Below are positions 15,316 through 23,564 of a stretch of DNA of 30,250 bases, piece after piece. A program made the position numbers and the translations under genes. Under the pieces are notes generated by a model. The model was given only the letters and a program-made list of their open reading frames with translations, had not been told where the DNA came from and searched no databases. The DNA is from CAYQVO01 sp964421085 (lineage in GTDB: Bacteria > Bdellovibrionota_C > UBA2361 > CAYQVO01): NCBI GenBank assembly GCA_964421085.1, contig CAYQVO010000044.1:1-30250 (forward strand). Reading direction: 5' to 3'. How positions within the stretch are numbered: position 1 is the stretch's first letter; every line of letters begins with the position of its first letter.

Positions 15316-15579
15316 ATGGGTTTGATGTCGGCGCGGCATCAGTCGTCACATTCATCCTCAGTTTCCGCAAATTCAGGCATCATATCAGCAGGCTCAGGAG
15401 CAAATCCGTATACGCTTTCCAGTACGGCATACAATGCAGTCACAAATGCGCGGAAACTTAATGAACGCACTTTCAAGCGTGACAGGAAGAAAGCATTGAG
15501 TGCTTTGAAGGAACTGGAAGGCGAGCTGGTGGTGGTGGATAGACTGCAGGTCAGCGCCTCCTTTCATATAACCGCCTGA
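15316..15579 (+). CDS. Small hypothetical protein
   Basis: An 87-codon frame lies between the gpmA hairpin and another hairpin (15584-15598), which is what a short independent gene would look like. The N-terminal 35 residues are Ser and Ala rich and probably disordered. Residues about 45-80 are charged and helical (RTFKRDRKKALSALKELEGE), then VVVDRLQVSASF. No strong Shine-Dalgarno precedes the ATG; a second in-frame ATG lies at 15325. I recognise no family. The next two genes on this strand are also unknowns. Confidence 0.4.
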   Translation: MGLMSARHQSSHSSSVSANSGIISAGSGANPYTLSSTAYNAVTNARKLNERTFKRDRKKALSALKELEGELVVVDRLQVSASFHITA

Positions 15580-15583
15580 TTAC

Positions 15584-15600
15584 AGCCCGGCTCGGGCTTC
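15584..15600 (+). terminator. Small terminator-like hairpin
   Basis: AGCCCG (15584-15589) and CGGGCT (15593-15598) pair with a 3-base loop, followed by TCTTC. It ends the small hypothetical gene and separates it from the next one. Confidence 0.4.
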
Positions 15601-15717
15601 TTCGGTACCACCAGAAGGTGTCTATATTACCGGGGACGATCAACTTCCTCTGCAATTGACTTGCTTACCAGGCAGTTCGGAGGTAGACACTGAAAAGCGG
15701 GGGATGGAGAAGCAGTA

Positions 15718-16809
15718 ATGGATTTTAGTGACAGGGGTGAGTCCAGAGGACCACAAGACGATAATGATCGGGCCTGGCAGGATAAACGTTCCATCATAAA
15801 TCTTCTTTCCGGCATTCCCTTCGACGAAGTCATGCCCGGGGACGACAGAAGCCGGACTGCTCCTATGTTCGATTCGTACTGTTCCCGGGTACATGAAGCG
15901 GAACCGATTTCGGCGGCTGACCGGTATGCAGCACTTGAGAGACTTTCGTTCGGCGTTTCGATCGAGATTGACTCCAGAAACAGTCATTACATGCGTTTCC
16001 GCCCGGAAAGTTCGAGAGGCATAAGAAAGGACGATGGGAACCTCATTCTCCTCGTTGAACTGCTTCCGGAGCCGGGCGTTTCCCGCAGAGCAGAATCTCC
16101 ATACGTTGCCGCTCTTCCTGCATATGTCCCTATGGTGACTTCGTATCCTTCCCGCGGCTCCCGGCAGAACGTCGAGGGTTTTTCTTCCCCGGCGGGCCTG
16201 GCTGTCGAGTTCAATCCGGCAACTGAACAGGTTGTCGATGTAAAATTGATTATGTCGCACGATGCATTTTCGGAAGCGATGGAACATCTGGACTCTGCAA
16301 TCTCAGAAATAATGATATGGCGAATGAGAAGTCAGTTCGTCCATTCCTCGCTCCTCATGGAAAGGAGTTCTCTGATTGCCCGGATTCTGTCTGAGATAGA
16401 GAGGCGGGAAAATGACCGCGATGCTCTTCGCAGAGAAGGACTTTTGAGTGCAGTCGCAGCGCCTGCTTTCGTGCTTGGAATTGCAGACTTCAAAAAGGAG
16501 GATGTATTCAGAACAAGGTGGTGGATTGTGGTTTCGCGGGGCTCTGTGAGTGAAAGCGGATGTACGCATGATATTACCCATCTGAGCCACTCCCTCCAGG
16601 AAAATACCGTGACCTTCAGCCGCAACATGGACACGGGGGAAACCCGCGCGAGCGTGCAGCTGGAGAGTTCCGATCCATTCAGGCTTGATGCAGACAAGTT
16701 AAGGGCTGCGTCACATCTTTACCTGCTTCGCTATAGAAGAACGGTGAGTGCGCTCGGCGCTGAGCGGGCTCTGCGTTTTTTGAATCCTGACGATGATCGG
16801 ATGGAGTGA
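15718..16809 (+). CDS. Hypothetical protein of 363 residues
   Basis: I do not recognise this protein. It has no signal peptide or membrane segment and is probably cytosolic. The first 70 residues are polar and rich in Asp, Arg and Ser. Residues about 75-190 look like beta strands and loops. A helical stretch follows at about 185-245 (AFSEAMEHLDSAISEIMIWR, then SSLIARILSEIERRENDRDALR), and a second beta-rich part (RTRWWIVVSRG, NTVTFSRNMDTG) ends in a helix (LRAASHLYLLRYRRTVSALG). A GGAG lies before the ATG at 15718. The unknown helical-repeat gene follows 252 bases downstream behind its own promoter-like sequence, so the pair need not be one operon. Confidence 0.65.
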   Translation: MDFSDRGESRGPQDDNDRAWQDKRSIINLLSGIPFDEVMPGDDRSRTAPMFDSYCSRVHEAEPISAADRYAALERLSFGVSIEIDSRNSHYMRFRPESSRGIRKDDGNLILLVELLPEPGVSRRAESPYVAALPAYVPMVTSYPSRGSRQNVEGFSSPAGLAVEFNPATEQVVDVKLIMSHDAFSEAMEHLDSAISEIMIWRMRSQFVHSSLLMERSSLIARILSEIERRENDRDALRREGLLSAVAAPAFVLGIADFKKEDVFRTRWWIVVSRGSVSESGCTHDITHLSHSLQENTVTFSRNMDTGETRASVQLESSDPFRLDADKLRAASHLYLLRYRRTVSALGAERALRFLNPDDDRME

Positions 16810-16998
16810 GCTGTTGTGTCACAGGGTCCGGAAGCCGGGCGAGGAGATAGTTCATCCCGGGAGGCGCGCGATACCTTTTCTGCTGAGAAATTTCTTTGTC
16901 CCATGGAAGAATAGAATATCGACATACGCTTTGAATAAACTTCTTCACCAATGCAGTTCAGATGAAAGATCCCGGATTCTTTCGCGGACAGCACTTCC

Positions 16999-17026
16999 TT
17001 GACTAGTGATGGAAACACCTTAAGAT
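16999..17026 (+). promoter_or_regulatory. Candidate sigma-70 promoter of the helical-repeat gene
   Basis: TTGACT (16999-17004) and TAAGAT (17021-17026) are 16 bases apart, 36 bases before the ATG at 17062. I see nothing else in the 252-base spacer from 16810. Confidence 0.45.
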
Positions 17027-17061
17027 ATCAGGGAAATCAGCGCATTCAGGGGAATTAACAG

Positions 17062-18441
17062 ATGGATCTGCACGGACTTCAAAGAGGTGGCGAAGGTTCC
17101 GCTTCGCTGAACACAGGCACAGCTACGGCTGAAATCACTCATGCTGACAGGGTAAGGGCCCATTTCCGCAATAAATTCCGGCCTTTTTCTGGACTACGCA
17201 GGCCGGGAAAGGTTACTGCGCAAGAGATGGCAGAGAAACGCCGGAGCATAGAAGCCGCATTCGTGGAGACGTATCTGGAGCATGATCCGGGGGCTTCAGA
17301 AGCGGACGCGAGACAATTTCTGGTTGAGAACGGGATCATCGGCGCCAGAGATCCGAGTGTAATAAGAAGAGAGGAATTTGTCCGAGGCGTCCGCCTCAGG
17401 ATGAGGAGCGCCCTGAAGAATGCGACGGGGTCGAGTGATGATGGCGCGTTTGCAAGGGCGCGCGCTGTTGCCGGAAACGCGTTTGCTCCGAAGCGACGGG
17501 ATCCTGCCACCCAGCGGGAACTTAAAACCGCCGTCACGGAAGAGATCGCCAGTTTCCTTACGAACATGCTCAATACTCCGGGGGGTGGTGCAAAGCTTGT
17601 CGATGCTGCACTTAAACTTGGGAAATTTACCGCAACGGTGCCTCATCTTGGAGTTGATGATGACCGTCTGAAAAGCCCGGCTGTTTCGGAAGCAGTAGAA
17701 GCGAAGCTTGTTCAATGCGCCCGGAGAGGGTGCCGAGAATATCAGAACGCCGTGGAAGAACTGAGTATTTACGGGCTCACAGACCCCCAGGAAGCCGCAA
17801 GACCGAGGGAAAGTGTTCTCAAAGCGGCAAAAGAGGAAGCAGTCAAGCGGGTCGGCGCTGAAATACGCTCAAAGCATCTCTTATCATGGTGCAGAGAGTG
17901 GGAACAGGGAGGAGTGGTGGCCGAGAATGCCTGGCAGAGGCTGGCATTTGACAAAGCGACAGAGATGGTCGCTGCCGCAGCTTCCGTCTCCTCAAAGCAC
18001 TTTGCAGGAGTGCTGAACGAGTGCGTAAGAGCAAAAATCGGAACGAGGCGGGATTTCATCGCGTCGCAGCAGGTAAAGGACGCCGCTCTCGAAACGATTG
18101 TGAACGCCCTTCCCCTCGAGATGAGCTATCGCACCGCGACGAAGCTCCGAGATGCGTGGATCAGGGCGGGCGTGCTGCAGAAAAGCGATCTCTACAAAGA
18201 TCCGAGAATTACCACCTTCGCCGAGGAAGACCTGGCCGGGGCCGTCCCGGCGCACAGTGTCACGGGTGATTTCATGAAAAGAGTCGCCCGCTGGACGACT
18301 CTGACTGGCAAGGAGAAAAGGACAGCCCTTACTGCGTGCAAACTCGTTGTCGATGCTGTGAGCGCGCTCATCCAGGGGGCAGATGAAAGCGAGCGGCCGG
18401 ACATTGCCGATGCATGGCGGGAAATGGGCGTGCCAGTCTGA
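17062..18441 (+). CDS. Hypothetical protein with helical-hairpin repeats
   Basis: The 459-residue product is not a family I know. It lacks a signal peptide and membrane segments and appears almost all helical. From about residue 150 to 420 I can align units of roughly 40-48 residues of the form V-x2-A helix, second helix, W or L, then G-V or G-L. Examples are SPAVSEAVEAKLVQCARRG, RESVLKAAKEEAVKRVGAEI and SQQVKDAALETIVNALPLE, with unit ends EWEQGGV and AWIRAGVL. Such repeats often form scaffold or binding surfaces. AGGGG lies nine bases before the ATG and a promoter-like sequence at 16999-17026. The gene converges on the AMMECR1 gene, with the stops 8 bases apart and no hairpin between. Confidence 0.65.
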   Translation: MDLHGLQRGGEGSASLNTGTATAEITHADRVRAHFRNKFRPFSGLRRPGKVTAQEMAEKRRSIEAAFVETYLEHDPGASEADARQFLVENGIIGARDPSVIRREEFVRGVRLRMRSALKNATGSSDDGAFARARAVAGNAFAPKRRDPATQRELKTAVTEEIASFLTNMLNTPGGGAKLVDAALKLGKFTATVPHLGVDDDRLKSPAVSEAVEAKLVQCARRGCREYQNAVEELSIYGLTDPQEAARPRESVLKAAKEEAVKRVGAEIRSKHLLSWCREWEQGGVVAENAWQRLAFDKATEMVAAAASVSSKHFAGVLNECVRAKIGTRRDFIASQQVKDAALETIVNALPLEMSYRTATKLRDAWIRAGVLQKSDLYKDPRITTFAEEDLAGAVPAHSVTGDFMKRVARWTTLTGKEKRTALTACKLVVDAVSALIQGADESERPDIADAWREMGVPV

Positions 18442-18449
18442 ACGGAAGA

Positions 18450-19073
18450 TCAGACATCTTCCTCATCTTTCGCCTCGCCAAAGCTCAGCGCCTCGAATAC
18501 TTCGACAACTGTGTCTTTTTCCCGCCACGCCTGCGAAGGAAGGCGCGCCTTGATGCAGAGTTCCGAGAGAAACTGCGCCTTGTCCGGGACATGATGCCAG
18601 ACCTGCGGAAGATAGGTTGCCGCGTTGCGTCCCCGGCGGATTATCACGCCGTGGGTAAAAGGCACGAGCTTGTCGAGAAGATCACCGGGGTCTTTGTGTT
18701 CGAGCGGCTCTGATTTTGTAAGAACTGCAATCTTGATATGAATCCTCTCCGTCTCTCCCTGCCGAACCGGGCCAAATCGCGGATCGCGGGTCGCTGCGCT
18801 TTCAGTGCTTTCGATGACGCGCAGATAAAGCTTCCGGCCGGGCTCGATGCTCCCGATGCAACCCCTCAAAGCTTTCCCGATTCTCAGCGTCGTGAAGCAG
18901 TGATTTGCCACCAGCATGCCCGGGGTTATATCCCTCTGTGAAACTTCGGGCATTCTGACATTCCGCGCGCACGCGTCCAAAGTCCTTCGCGCCAGACTCA
19001 GGAGATAGTCGCGGTCGCTTTCGACCACCGTTTGTTCAAGATTCAGCAGAGCTGTGCTTTTACGGTCATGCAC
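18450..19073 (-). CDS. AMMECR1-domain protein
   Basis: The 207-residue protein is one AMMECR1 domain (PF01871), recognised by LRGCIGSIEP (the invariant LRGCIG motif), AATRDPRFGPV and IKIAVLTKSEPL. Human AMMECR1 and bacterial members have no settled biochemical role. In many bacteria the domain is encoded beside a Memo-like protein and a radical SAM enzyme; neither is in this window. The start is GTG 19073 with GGGAG seven bases upstream. It is the last gene of a tight minus-strand run, 20 bases after mscL. Confidence 0.9.
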   Translation of the reverse strand: MHDRKSTALLNLEQTVVESDRDYLLSLARRTLDACARNVRMPEVSQRDITPGMLVANHCFTTLRIGKALRGCIGSIEPGRKLYLRVIESTESAATRDPRFGPVRQGETERIHIKIAVLTKSEPLEHKDPGDLLDKLVPFTHGVIIRRGRNAATYLPQVWHHVPDKAQFLSELCIKARLPSQAWREKDTVVEVFEALSFGEAKDEEDV

Positions 19074-19093
19074 GATCCCGCTCCCTCGCCTCT

Positions 19094-19492
19094 CTATTTA
19101 CTCTTGAGCAGGTCCCGGATTTCTCCAAGAAGGGCAATTTCCTTTGGCTCTTCAGCCGGCGGGGGAGCTTCCTCCTTTGTCCGGCGAATCGTGTTGATTG
19201 CCTTTACAAGGAAAAAGACTGCGGCTGCAATAATGAGAAAATCAATAACGGTCTGAAAAAAGATTCCATAATTGAGAGTGACTGCCGGGGAAGTCTGGGT
19301 GGCCTGTGCAAGGGTAATTTTCAAGTCGCGAAAGTCGACTCCGCCGAGAATGAGGCCGATAGGAGGCATCACAACGTCAGCGACGACAGAGGAGACTATT
19401 TTTCCAAAAGCGCCGCCGATTATGATACCGACAGCCATGTCGACAACATTCCCTTTGACTGCAAATTCTCTGAATTCTTTGATAAGTCCCAC
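19094..19492 (-). CDS. mscL: Large-conductance mechanosensitive channel MscL
   Basis: This inner-membrane channel opens on membrane tension to release solutes in hypo-osmotic shock. The 132-residue length fits the family. The N-terminal helix and first membrane segment are close to consensus (IKEFREFAVKGNVVDMAVG, then IIIGGAFGKIVSSVVADVVM), with PPIGLILGGVDF, the second segment at FFQTVIDFLIIAAAVFFLVK, and the C-terminal LLGEIRDLL helix. I chose GTG 19492 because AGGAG lies six bases before it and the product then starts as family members do; an in-frame TTG at 19522 adds ten Lys-rich residues. It lies 16 bases after the GNAT gene. Confidence 0.96.
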   Translation of the reverse strand: MGLIKEFREFAVKGNVVDMAVGIIIGGAFGKIVSSVVADVVMPPIGLILGGVDFRDLKITLAQATQTSPAVTLNYGIFFQTVIDFLIIAAAVFFLVKAINTIRRTKEEAPPPAEEPKEIALLGEIRDLLKSK

Positions 19493-19508
19493 TTTGTTCT
19501 CCTTCTTC

Positions 19509-19958
19509 TTATCCTTTCTCAAAAATAAAATACTTCAGCTTGAATCCTGCTTTTTGAAAAAGAAACTGGTTATCATACTTATCCAGATATGAAAGNNNNN
19601 NNNNNTTTTGAAAAAGTCTTCTGCTTGCCTCGTTTGTCGACTTGACTTTGCCGACTGCCGAAGGAAATTGCCCGGCAATTTCCCGGAGCATGAATTCGCC
19701 CACCCCCTGTTTTTGAAAATCGGGGTGCGTGCAGATGCGGATGTCGTCGTTCACAACACCGACAAATCCTGCCGGCCGCCCGTCAACGAGACACACGCGG
19801 TAGCCGTCCGCGTACTTCGACATAAATGCTTCATGCTCCTCGCGGCTTATTGGCTTTGTGCTTATGAATCCTTCCGCGACTCCCGGGTCTGTTCTCAGTT
19901 CTCTGACGAAATTCCAGTAGTCCCTCCCGCACCTGACGAGTTCCTTACCTGCCGTCAT
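19509..19958 (-). CDS. GNAT-family N-acetyltransferase, distorted by an assembly gap
   Basis: Motif A of the acetyl-CoA site is HPDFQKQGVGEFML (78-91), preceded by the beta strands GYRVCLVDGRPAGFVGVV. The end should be NEASRRLFQKAGF, the usual GNAT closing motif. In the sequence this is split: NEASRRLFQ, the 10-N gap, SYLDKYDNQF, then LFQKAGFKLKYFIFEKG. The 11 bases at 19552-19562 and 19606-19616 are identical, and removing one copy with the 43 bases between them deletes exactly 18 codons and restores the motif. The true protein is probably 131 aa. The start ATG 19958, with GGGAG upstream, overlaps the end of the dciA-like gene by 14 bases, so translation is likely coupled. The substrate is unknown. 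Confidence 0.8.
   Translation of the reverse strand: MTAGKELVRCGRDYWNFVRELRTDPGVAEGFISTKPISREEHEAFMSKYADGYRVCLVDGRPAGFVGVVNDDIRICTHPDFQKQGVGEFMLREIAGQFPSAVGKVKSTNEASRRLFQXXXXLSYLDKYDNQFLFQKAGFKLKYFIFEKG
19596..19605. other. Assembly gap (10 N)
   Basis: Ten N lie inside the GNAT gene, flanked by the same 11-base sequence TTTTGAAAAAG (19552-19562 and 19606-19616). This suggests two contig ends that really overlap. Confidence 0.95.
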
Positions 19959-20316
19959 CGATTTCTCCCACGACAAACGCCACATCCTCGATCATTTCCC
20001 CCTCCCTCAGGTGTCTTTTGAGGCGGACAAGGATGGCCTGTTTGTGGAAGCTTAGCTCTTGAGCCCAGACAGAATCAACAACACGTATGACAAGGCATTT
20101 TCCGCGGATACACTCCGGACGGCTTCGTCCGGCAATCTCCTCCCCTGCTATTTCAGGCCACTTGAGCACGAAGTTGTAACGGGCGACCCTCTCGTCGAGG
20201 CCGACCTGCTTCAAGGCACTGCTCAGGACGCTGTCCACAGCGGCAGGAGAGCCGCCCCGCTCTTTGACGGACGCTTCGTTACCATTCTTTGTTTTTCGTG
20301 TTCGTTTCCGTGCCAA
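19945..20316 (-). CDS. DciA-like protein (DUF721)
   Basis: The 123-residue product has a basic, disordered N-terminus (MARKRTRKTKNG) and a DUF721 domain from about residue 25: LKQVGLDERVARYNFVLKWP, then GRSRPECIRGKCLVIRVVDS and WAQELSFHKQAILVRL. DUF721 proteins (DciA) load or support the replicative helicase DnaB in bacteria that lack DnaC. The start is uncertain: TTG 20316 is used here without a clear Shine-Dalgarno, and a GTG at 20238 would shorten the tail only. It follows the ftsB-like gene by 16 bases and overlaps the GNAT gene. Confidence 0.8.
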   Translation of the reverse strand: MARKRTRKTKNGNEASVKERGGSPAAVDSVLSSALKQVGLDERVARYNFVLKWPEIAGEEIAGRSRPECIRGKCLVIRVVDSVWAQELSFHKQAILVRLKRHLREGEMIEDVAFVVGEIDDGR

Positions 20317-20332
20317 AGCGGGTGCTTTATCT

Positions 20333-20617
20333 CTATCTCTTCCGCGAATCTTCGAAGAGGAAAATCATTTCATCAGGCCGGGCCATTCCCAGTTCATTGC
20401 GGGCAGCCTTCTCCAGCATCCGATCATTCAACTGAATGCCGTCGACTCTGGATCTCAGATCCTCGACGCGGGACCTCAGAACGTCGTTCTTTTCTCTTTG
20501 CCGGGCAATTGCGCCTCGAAGTTCGATCAGTTTGGAGTAACTTTCATCACCAAGTATCGTGAGAACGGCGGTGACAATTGCAACGATTACTACTATCAGA
20601 GGTGCGTACTGTTTCAT
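20333..20617 (-). CDS. ftsB: Septum formation initiator, FtsB/DivIC family
   Basis: The 94-residue protein has a short cytoplasmic start, one membrane helix (about 6-22, APLIVVIVAIVTAVLTI), a coiled coil (about 28-62, ELRGAIARQREKNDVLRSRV) and the family C-terminal motif LEKAARNELGMARPDEMIF (68-86). FtsB and DivIC link the division proteins FtsL and FtsQ at the septum. I chose ATG 20617 because the family sequence begins there; GGAG lies directly against this ATG, an unusually short spacing. Longer in-frame starts to 20806 run into the enolase promoter region. It is the first gene of a five-gene minus-strand run and divergent from eno. Confidence 0.88.
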   Translation of the reverse strand: MKQYAPLIVVIVAIVTAVLTILGDESYSKLIELRGAIARQREKNDVLRSRVEDLRSRVDGIQLNDRMLEKAARNELGMARPDEMIFLFEDSRKR

Positions 20618-20770
20618 CTCCGGTTCAATATAACCGTTGTTGATATTAGTTGCCAGTGGTTTTAAGATTCGGGCATTGTCCGCCTTCGCCTCCTGGCTTC
20701 GGCGGCACAAGTCCGATGTCGCCTGTGCTATGTCGGGACACGTCCTTTTATTATTAAAGAGAGAAAAGCA

Positions 20771-22066
20771 ATGACCTGTTTCAAGAAAGATCCTTATATT
20801 GAGCACATAACAGCATACGAATGCCTTGATTCAAGAGGTTTCCCGACAGTTTCCGCGACTGTCATTCTCAACGACGGCACAAAGGGGACAGCAATGGTTC
20901 CGTCAGGCGCATCCACCGGCGAACATGAAGCTGTCGAGCTTCGTGACGGCGACCCGAAACGGTTCATGGGCAAAGGAACACTCCGGGCCGTGGCGAACAT
21001 CAAAGACACCATACTTCCGGCCGTCAAAGGCATGAACGCTTTTGATCAGGGACGTCTCGACCGGAAGCTCATTCAGCTCGACGGAACTGAGAACAAAGGC
21101 AAGCTCGGCGCAAATGCCATTCTTGGCGTGAGTCTTGCGACAGCTCACGCATCGGCAAATTATCTCGGAATTCCTCTTTTCAAGTATCTGGGCGGTTCAA
21201 ACGCGAACCGCCTGCCGGCCCCGATGATTAATGTCATCAACGGCGGAGCGCATGCAGCCAATGTTCTCGATTTCCAGGAGTTCATGCTGGTTCCTCACGT
21301 TTCGGGAACGTTCTTCGAGAACATCAGGGCCGCTGCCGAGGTCTTCCAGACTTTGAAGAAGAACCTGAAGAAGCAGGGTTATTCGGTGGGACTTGGTGAT
21401 GAAGGAGGTTTTGCTCCCGATTTCAAGTCTCTCGAAGAGGCTCTCGACTGTCTCATCAGCGCAATTACCGACGCGGGCTATCAGCCTGGTCCGGAGTTCT
21501 CCATTGCGCTCGATGTTGCGGCAAGCGAGCTCTATGACAGAGAGAAAAAACTGTATGTCTTCAAGAAGAGCACGAAGGAGACGATGAAGTCTTCAGATCT
21601 GATTGCACTGTACGAGGGCTGGATCAAGAAATATCCGATCGTCAGCATCGAAGACGGGCTCGATGAGAACGACTGGGAAGGCTGGGCGCAGATTACCACT
21701 CAGATTGGCGGCAGTGTGCAGCTTGTCGGAGACGACCTGTTCGTCACGAATCCACGGCGGCTTGCGAGAGGAATCGAGGAGAACGTGGCGAATGCCATCC
21801 TGATCAAACTCAATCAAATAGGCACCCTCACAGAGACACTCGAAACAATCGCTCTGGCGCAGGACAACGGGTACCGGTGCGTAATTTCTCACAGATCGGG
21901 CGAGACTGAAGACACCACCATTGCCGACCTTGCGGTCGCGACCCGTGCCGGACAGATCAAGACCGGTTCAACAAGCAGAAGCGAGCGCATGGCGAAGTAC
22001 AACCGCCTGCTCTGGATTGAAACAGACCTCGCAGGAGAAGCAACGTTCGCAAATCCGTTCGCATGA
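20771..22066 (+). CDS. eno: Enolase
   Basis: Enolase dehydrates 2-phosphoglycerate to phosphoenolpyruvate in the cytosol. At 431 aa it is full length. Motifs are SGASTGEHEA (45-54), GDEGGFAPD (209-217, general acid Glu211), the magnesium ligands Asp248, Glu294 (SIEDGLDE) and Asp321 (VGDDLFVTN), the catalytic base Lys346 in LIKLNQIGT, and SHRSGETEDTTIADLAV near the C-terminus. AGAGAG precedes the ATG. The stop overlaps the lnt start by four bases (ATGA), so the two genes are translationally coupled; the divergent neighbour is the ftsB-like gene, a frequent companion of eno in bacteria. Confidence 0.98.
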   Translation: MTCFKKDPYIEHITAYECLDSRGFPTVSATVILNDGTKGTAMVPSGASTGEHEAVELRDGDPKRFMGKGTLRAVANIKDTILPAVKGMNAFDQGRLDRKLIQLDGTENKGKLGANAILGVSLATAHASANYLGIPLFKYLGGSNANRLPAPMINVINGGAHAANVLDFQEFMLVPHVSGTFFENIRAAAEVFQTLKKNLKKQGYSVGLGDEGGFAPDFKSLEEALDCLISAITDAGYQPGPEFSIALDVAASELYDREKKLYVFKKSTKETMKSSDLIALYEGWIKKYPIVSIEDGLDENDWEGWAQITTQIGGSVQLVGDDLFVTNPRRLARGIEENVANAILIKLNQIGTLTETLETIALAQDNGYRCVISHRSGETEDTTIADLAVATRAGQIKTGSTSRSERMAKYNRLLWIETDLAGEATFANPFA

Positions 22067-23550
22067 CGGGGCCTCTGCCTCTTTCGATCATTGCGGGGAT
22101 TGCCACGGCAGCCGCGTGGAGTTTCCCGGCAACTGTTTCAAGCGCGATCCTCGCATGGGTCGCAGCTTTTGCCCTCGTCGCGTCACTCGAACGCGGCGAG
22201 GGCAGATTACGGTACCCTTATCTCTCGGGTGTCATCGCTTTCGGTATCGCCACTGTATGGCTTTCATATACAATCTCTTTCTTTGGCGGCTTCGGAATCG
22301 TGCCGGCAGCTCTGCTGTTCGCTCTTTTCGTAGTCATAACGGCGCTCCAGTTCGCACTGTTCGGACTTTTTTACAGGCTTGCACCTCGCTTTTTTCAGAG
22401 AGCGGGCTTGAGGTGCGCATGCGCATGGGTGCTTGCTGAACTCGTTTTCCCGGGAATCTTTCCCTGGCAGATGGGACACACTCAGATTCAGTTTCTGCCG
22501 TTCGTTCAGATCTCCGATCTCGCAGGCTCGCAGCTTGTATCATTCATCATGTTCTGGCTGGCCGAGGCTTACGTCACGAAAGGTTCCACCGTGAGAAGAC
22601 TTGCGCCCGTGTGCGCCTTCAGCGTCTCTCTTCTGTACGGTCTGATACGCATCAATCATTACGCTGCCGGGATCGATGCCCCCTCTCTGCCTGTTAATGT
22701 GATTCAGGCGAACATTTCGATTGAGGAAAAGCACAACATTGGAATGTTCCGGACAAATGTCGAACGGTACAGAGAACTCACAAGCCTTGTTTCTTCGCCT
22801 GACTCCCTTGTCGTATGGCCCGAAAGCGTCATCACAGAACCTGTGTACGCGCATATACCCGATGTACGCAGGAGTAAAACGCTTGGCGAGCTTCCTGACG
22901 GACGGCCTTATCTGGTCGGCGCAGTCACCTTCGAGACACAGGATCGGTACTTTAACACTGCGCTGGCGATTCAGCCTGACGGCCGGGTCACCGGGACTTA
23001 TCATAAGCGCGTTTTGGTGCCGTTCGGCGAATTCATGCCCCTGTCTCATACCTTTCCCTGGATCAAAGATTTGAACCCGACAGCCGGGGACTTTACAGCC
23101 GGCGCCGAAGAAAAGGTGTTCACATATGACCTCGGTCCGGGCGGGTCGGCGAGAGTCTCGCCACTTATCTGTTACGAGGATCTCGTCCCCTCAATGGCGA
23201 GGGATTCCGTGAGGGCGGGAGCGCAGCTTCTTGTCAACATCACCAACGATGCCTGGTACGGGAAGTCGGCCGCACCCTATCAGCACCATCTCATTGCATC
23301 TTTCCGCGCAATCGAGAATAGAAGGTTTCTGGTCCGGTCCACGAACACCGGGTTTACGGCAGTTGTCGATCCGCTCGGAAGAACGATCTCATCGCTGCCA
23401 ATTTTTTCAGAGGGCACAGTCAAAGCTGATGTGAAACTCCTTTCGGACAGGACGATTTATACAACATACCTTTCTGATTATCCGTTCCTTCTTCTTCTCT
23501 TTGTTTTCTGCGTATCGGCGGCCCGGGAAAGGCTTCCACGCAGGCGGTAG
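22063..23550 (+). CDS. lnt: Apolipoprotein N-acyltransferase
   Basis: Lnt adds the third acyl chain to the N-terminal Cys of lipoproteins at the periplasmic face of the inner membrane. The 495-residue protein has an N-terminal membrane domain (about 1-205) and a nitrilase-fold catalytic domain (about 210-470). The catalytic triad is Glu254 (WPES), Lys315 (YHKRVLVPFGE) and Cys370 (LICYED), and a last membrane helix (YPFLLLLFVFCVSA) closes it. The ATG overlaps the enolase stop. Its presence fits a diderm cell, and lipoproteins encoded at 5558-5755 and 26883-27599 are probable substrates. Confidence 0.95.
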   Translation: MTGPLPLSIIAGIATAAAWSFPATVSSAILAWVAAFALVASLERGEGRLRYPYLSGVIAFGIATVWLSYTISFFGGFGIVPAALLFALFVVITALQFALFGLFYRLAPRFFQRAGLRCACAWVLAELVFPGIFPWQMGHTQIQFLPFVQISDLAGSQLVSFIMFWLAEAYVTKGSTVRRLAPVCAFSVSLLYGLIRINHYAAGIDAPSLPVNVIQANISIEEKHNIGMFRTNVERYRELTSLVSSPDSLVVWPESVITEPVYAHIPDVRRSKTLGELPDGRPYLVGAVTFETQDRYFNTALAIQPDGRVTGTYHKRVLVPFGEFMPLSHTFPWIKDLNPTAGDFTAGAEEKVFTYDLGPGGSARVSPLICYEDLVPSMARDSVRAGAQLLVNITNDAWYGKSAAPYQHHLIASFRAIENRRFLVRSTNTGFTAVVDPLGRTISSLPIFSEGTVKADVKLLSDRTIYTTYLSDYPFLLLLFVFCVSAARERLPRRR

Positions 23551-23564
23551 AGCGGTGTCTCGTT

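Noticed and set aside
16793..17002. A 69-codon frame in the spacer before the helical-repeat gene
   Set aside because: It overlaps the end of the preceding gene and the promoter-like sequence and lacks a ribosome binding site.
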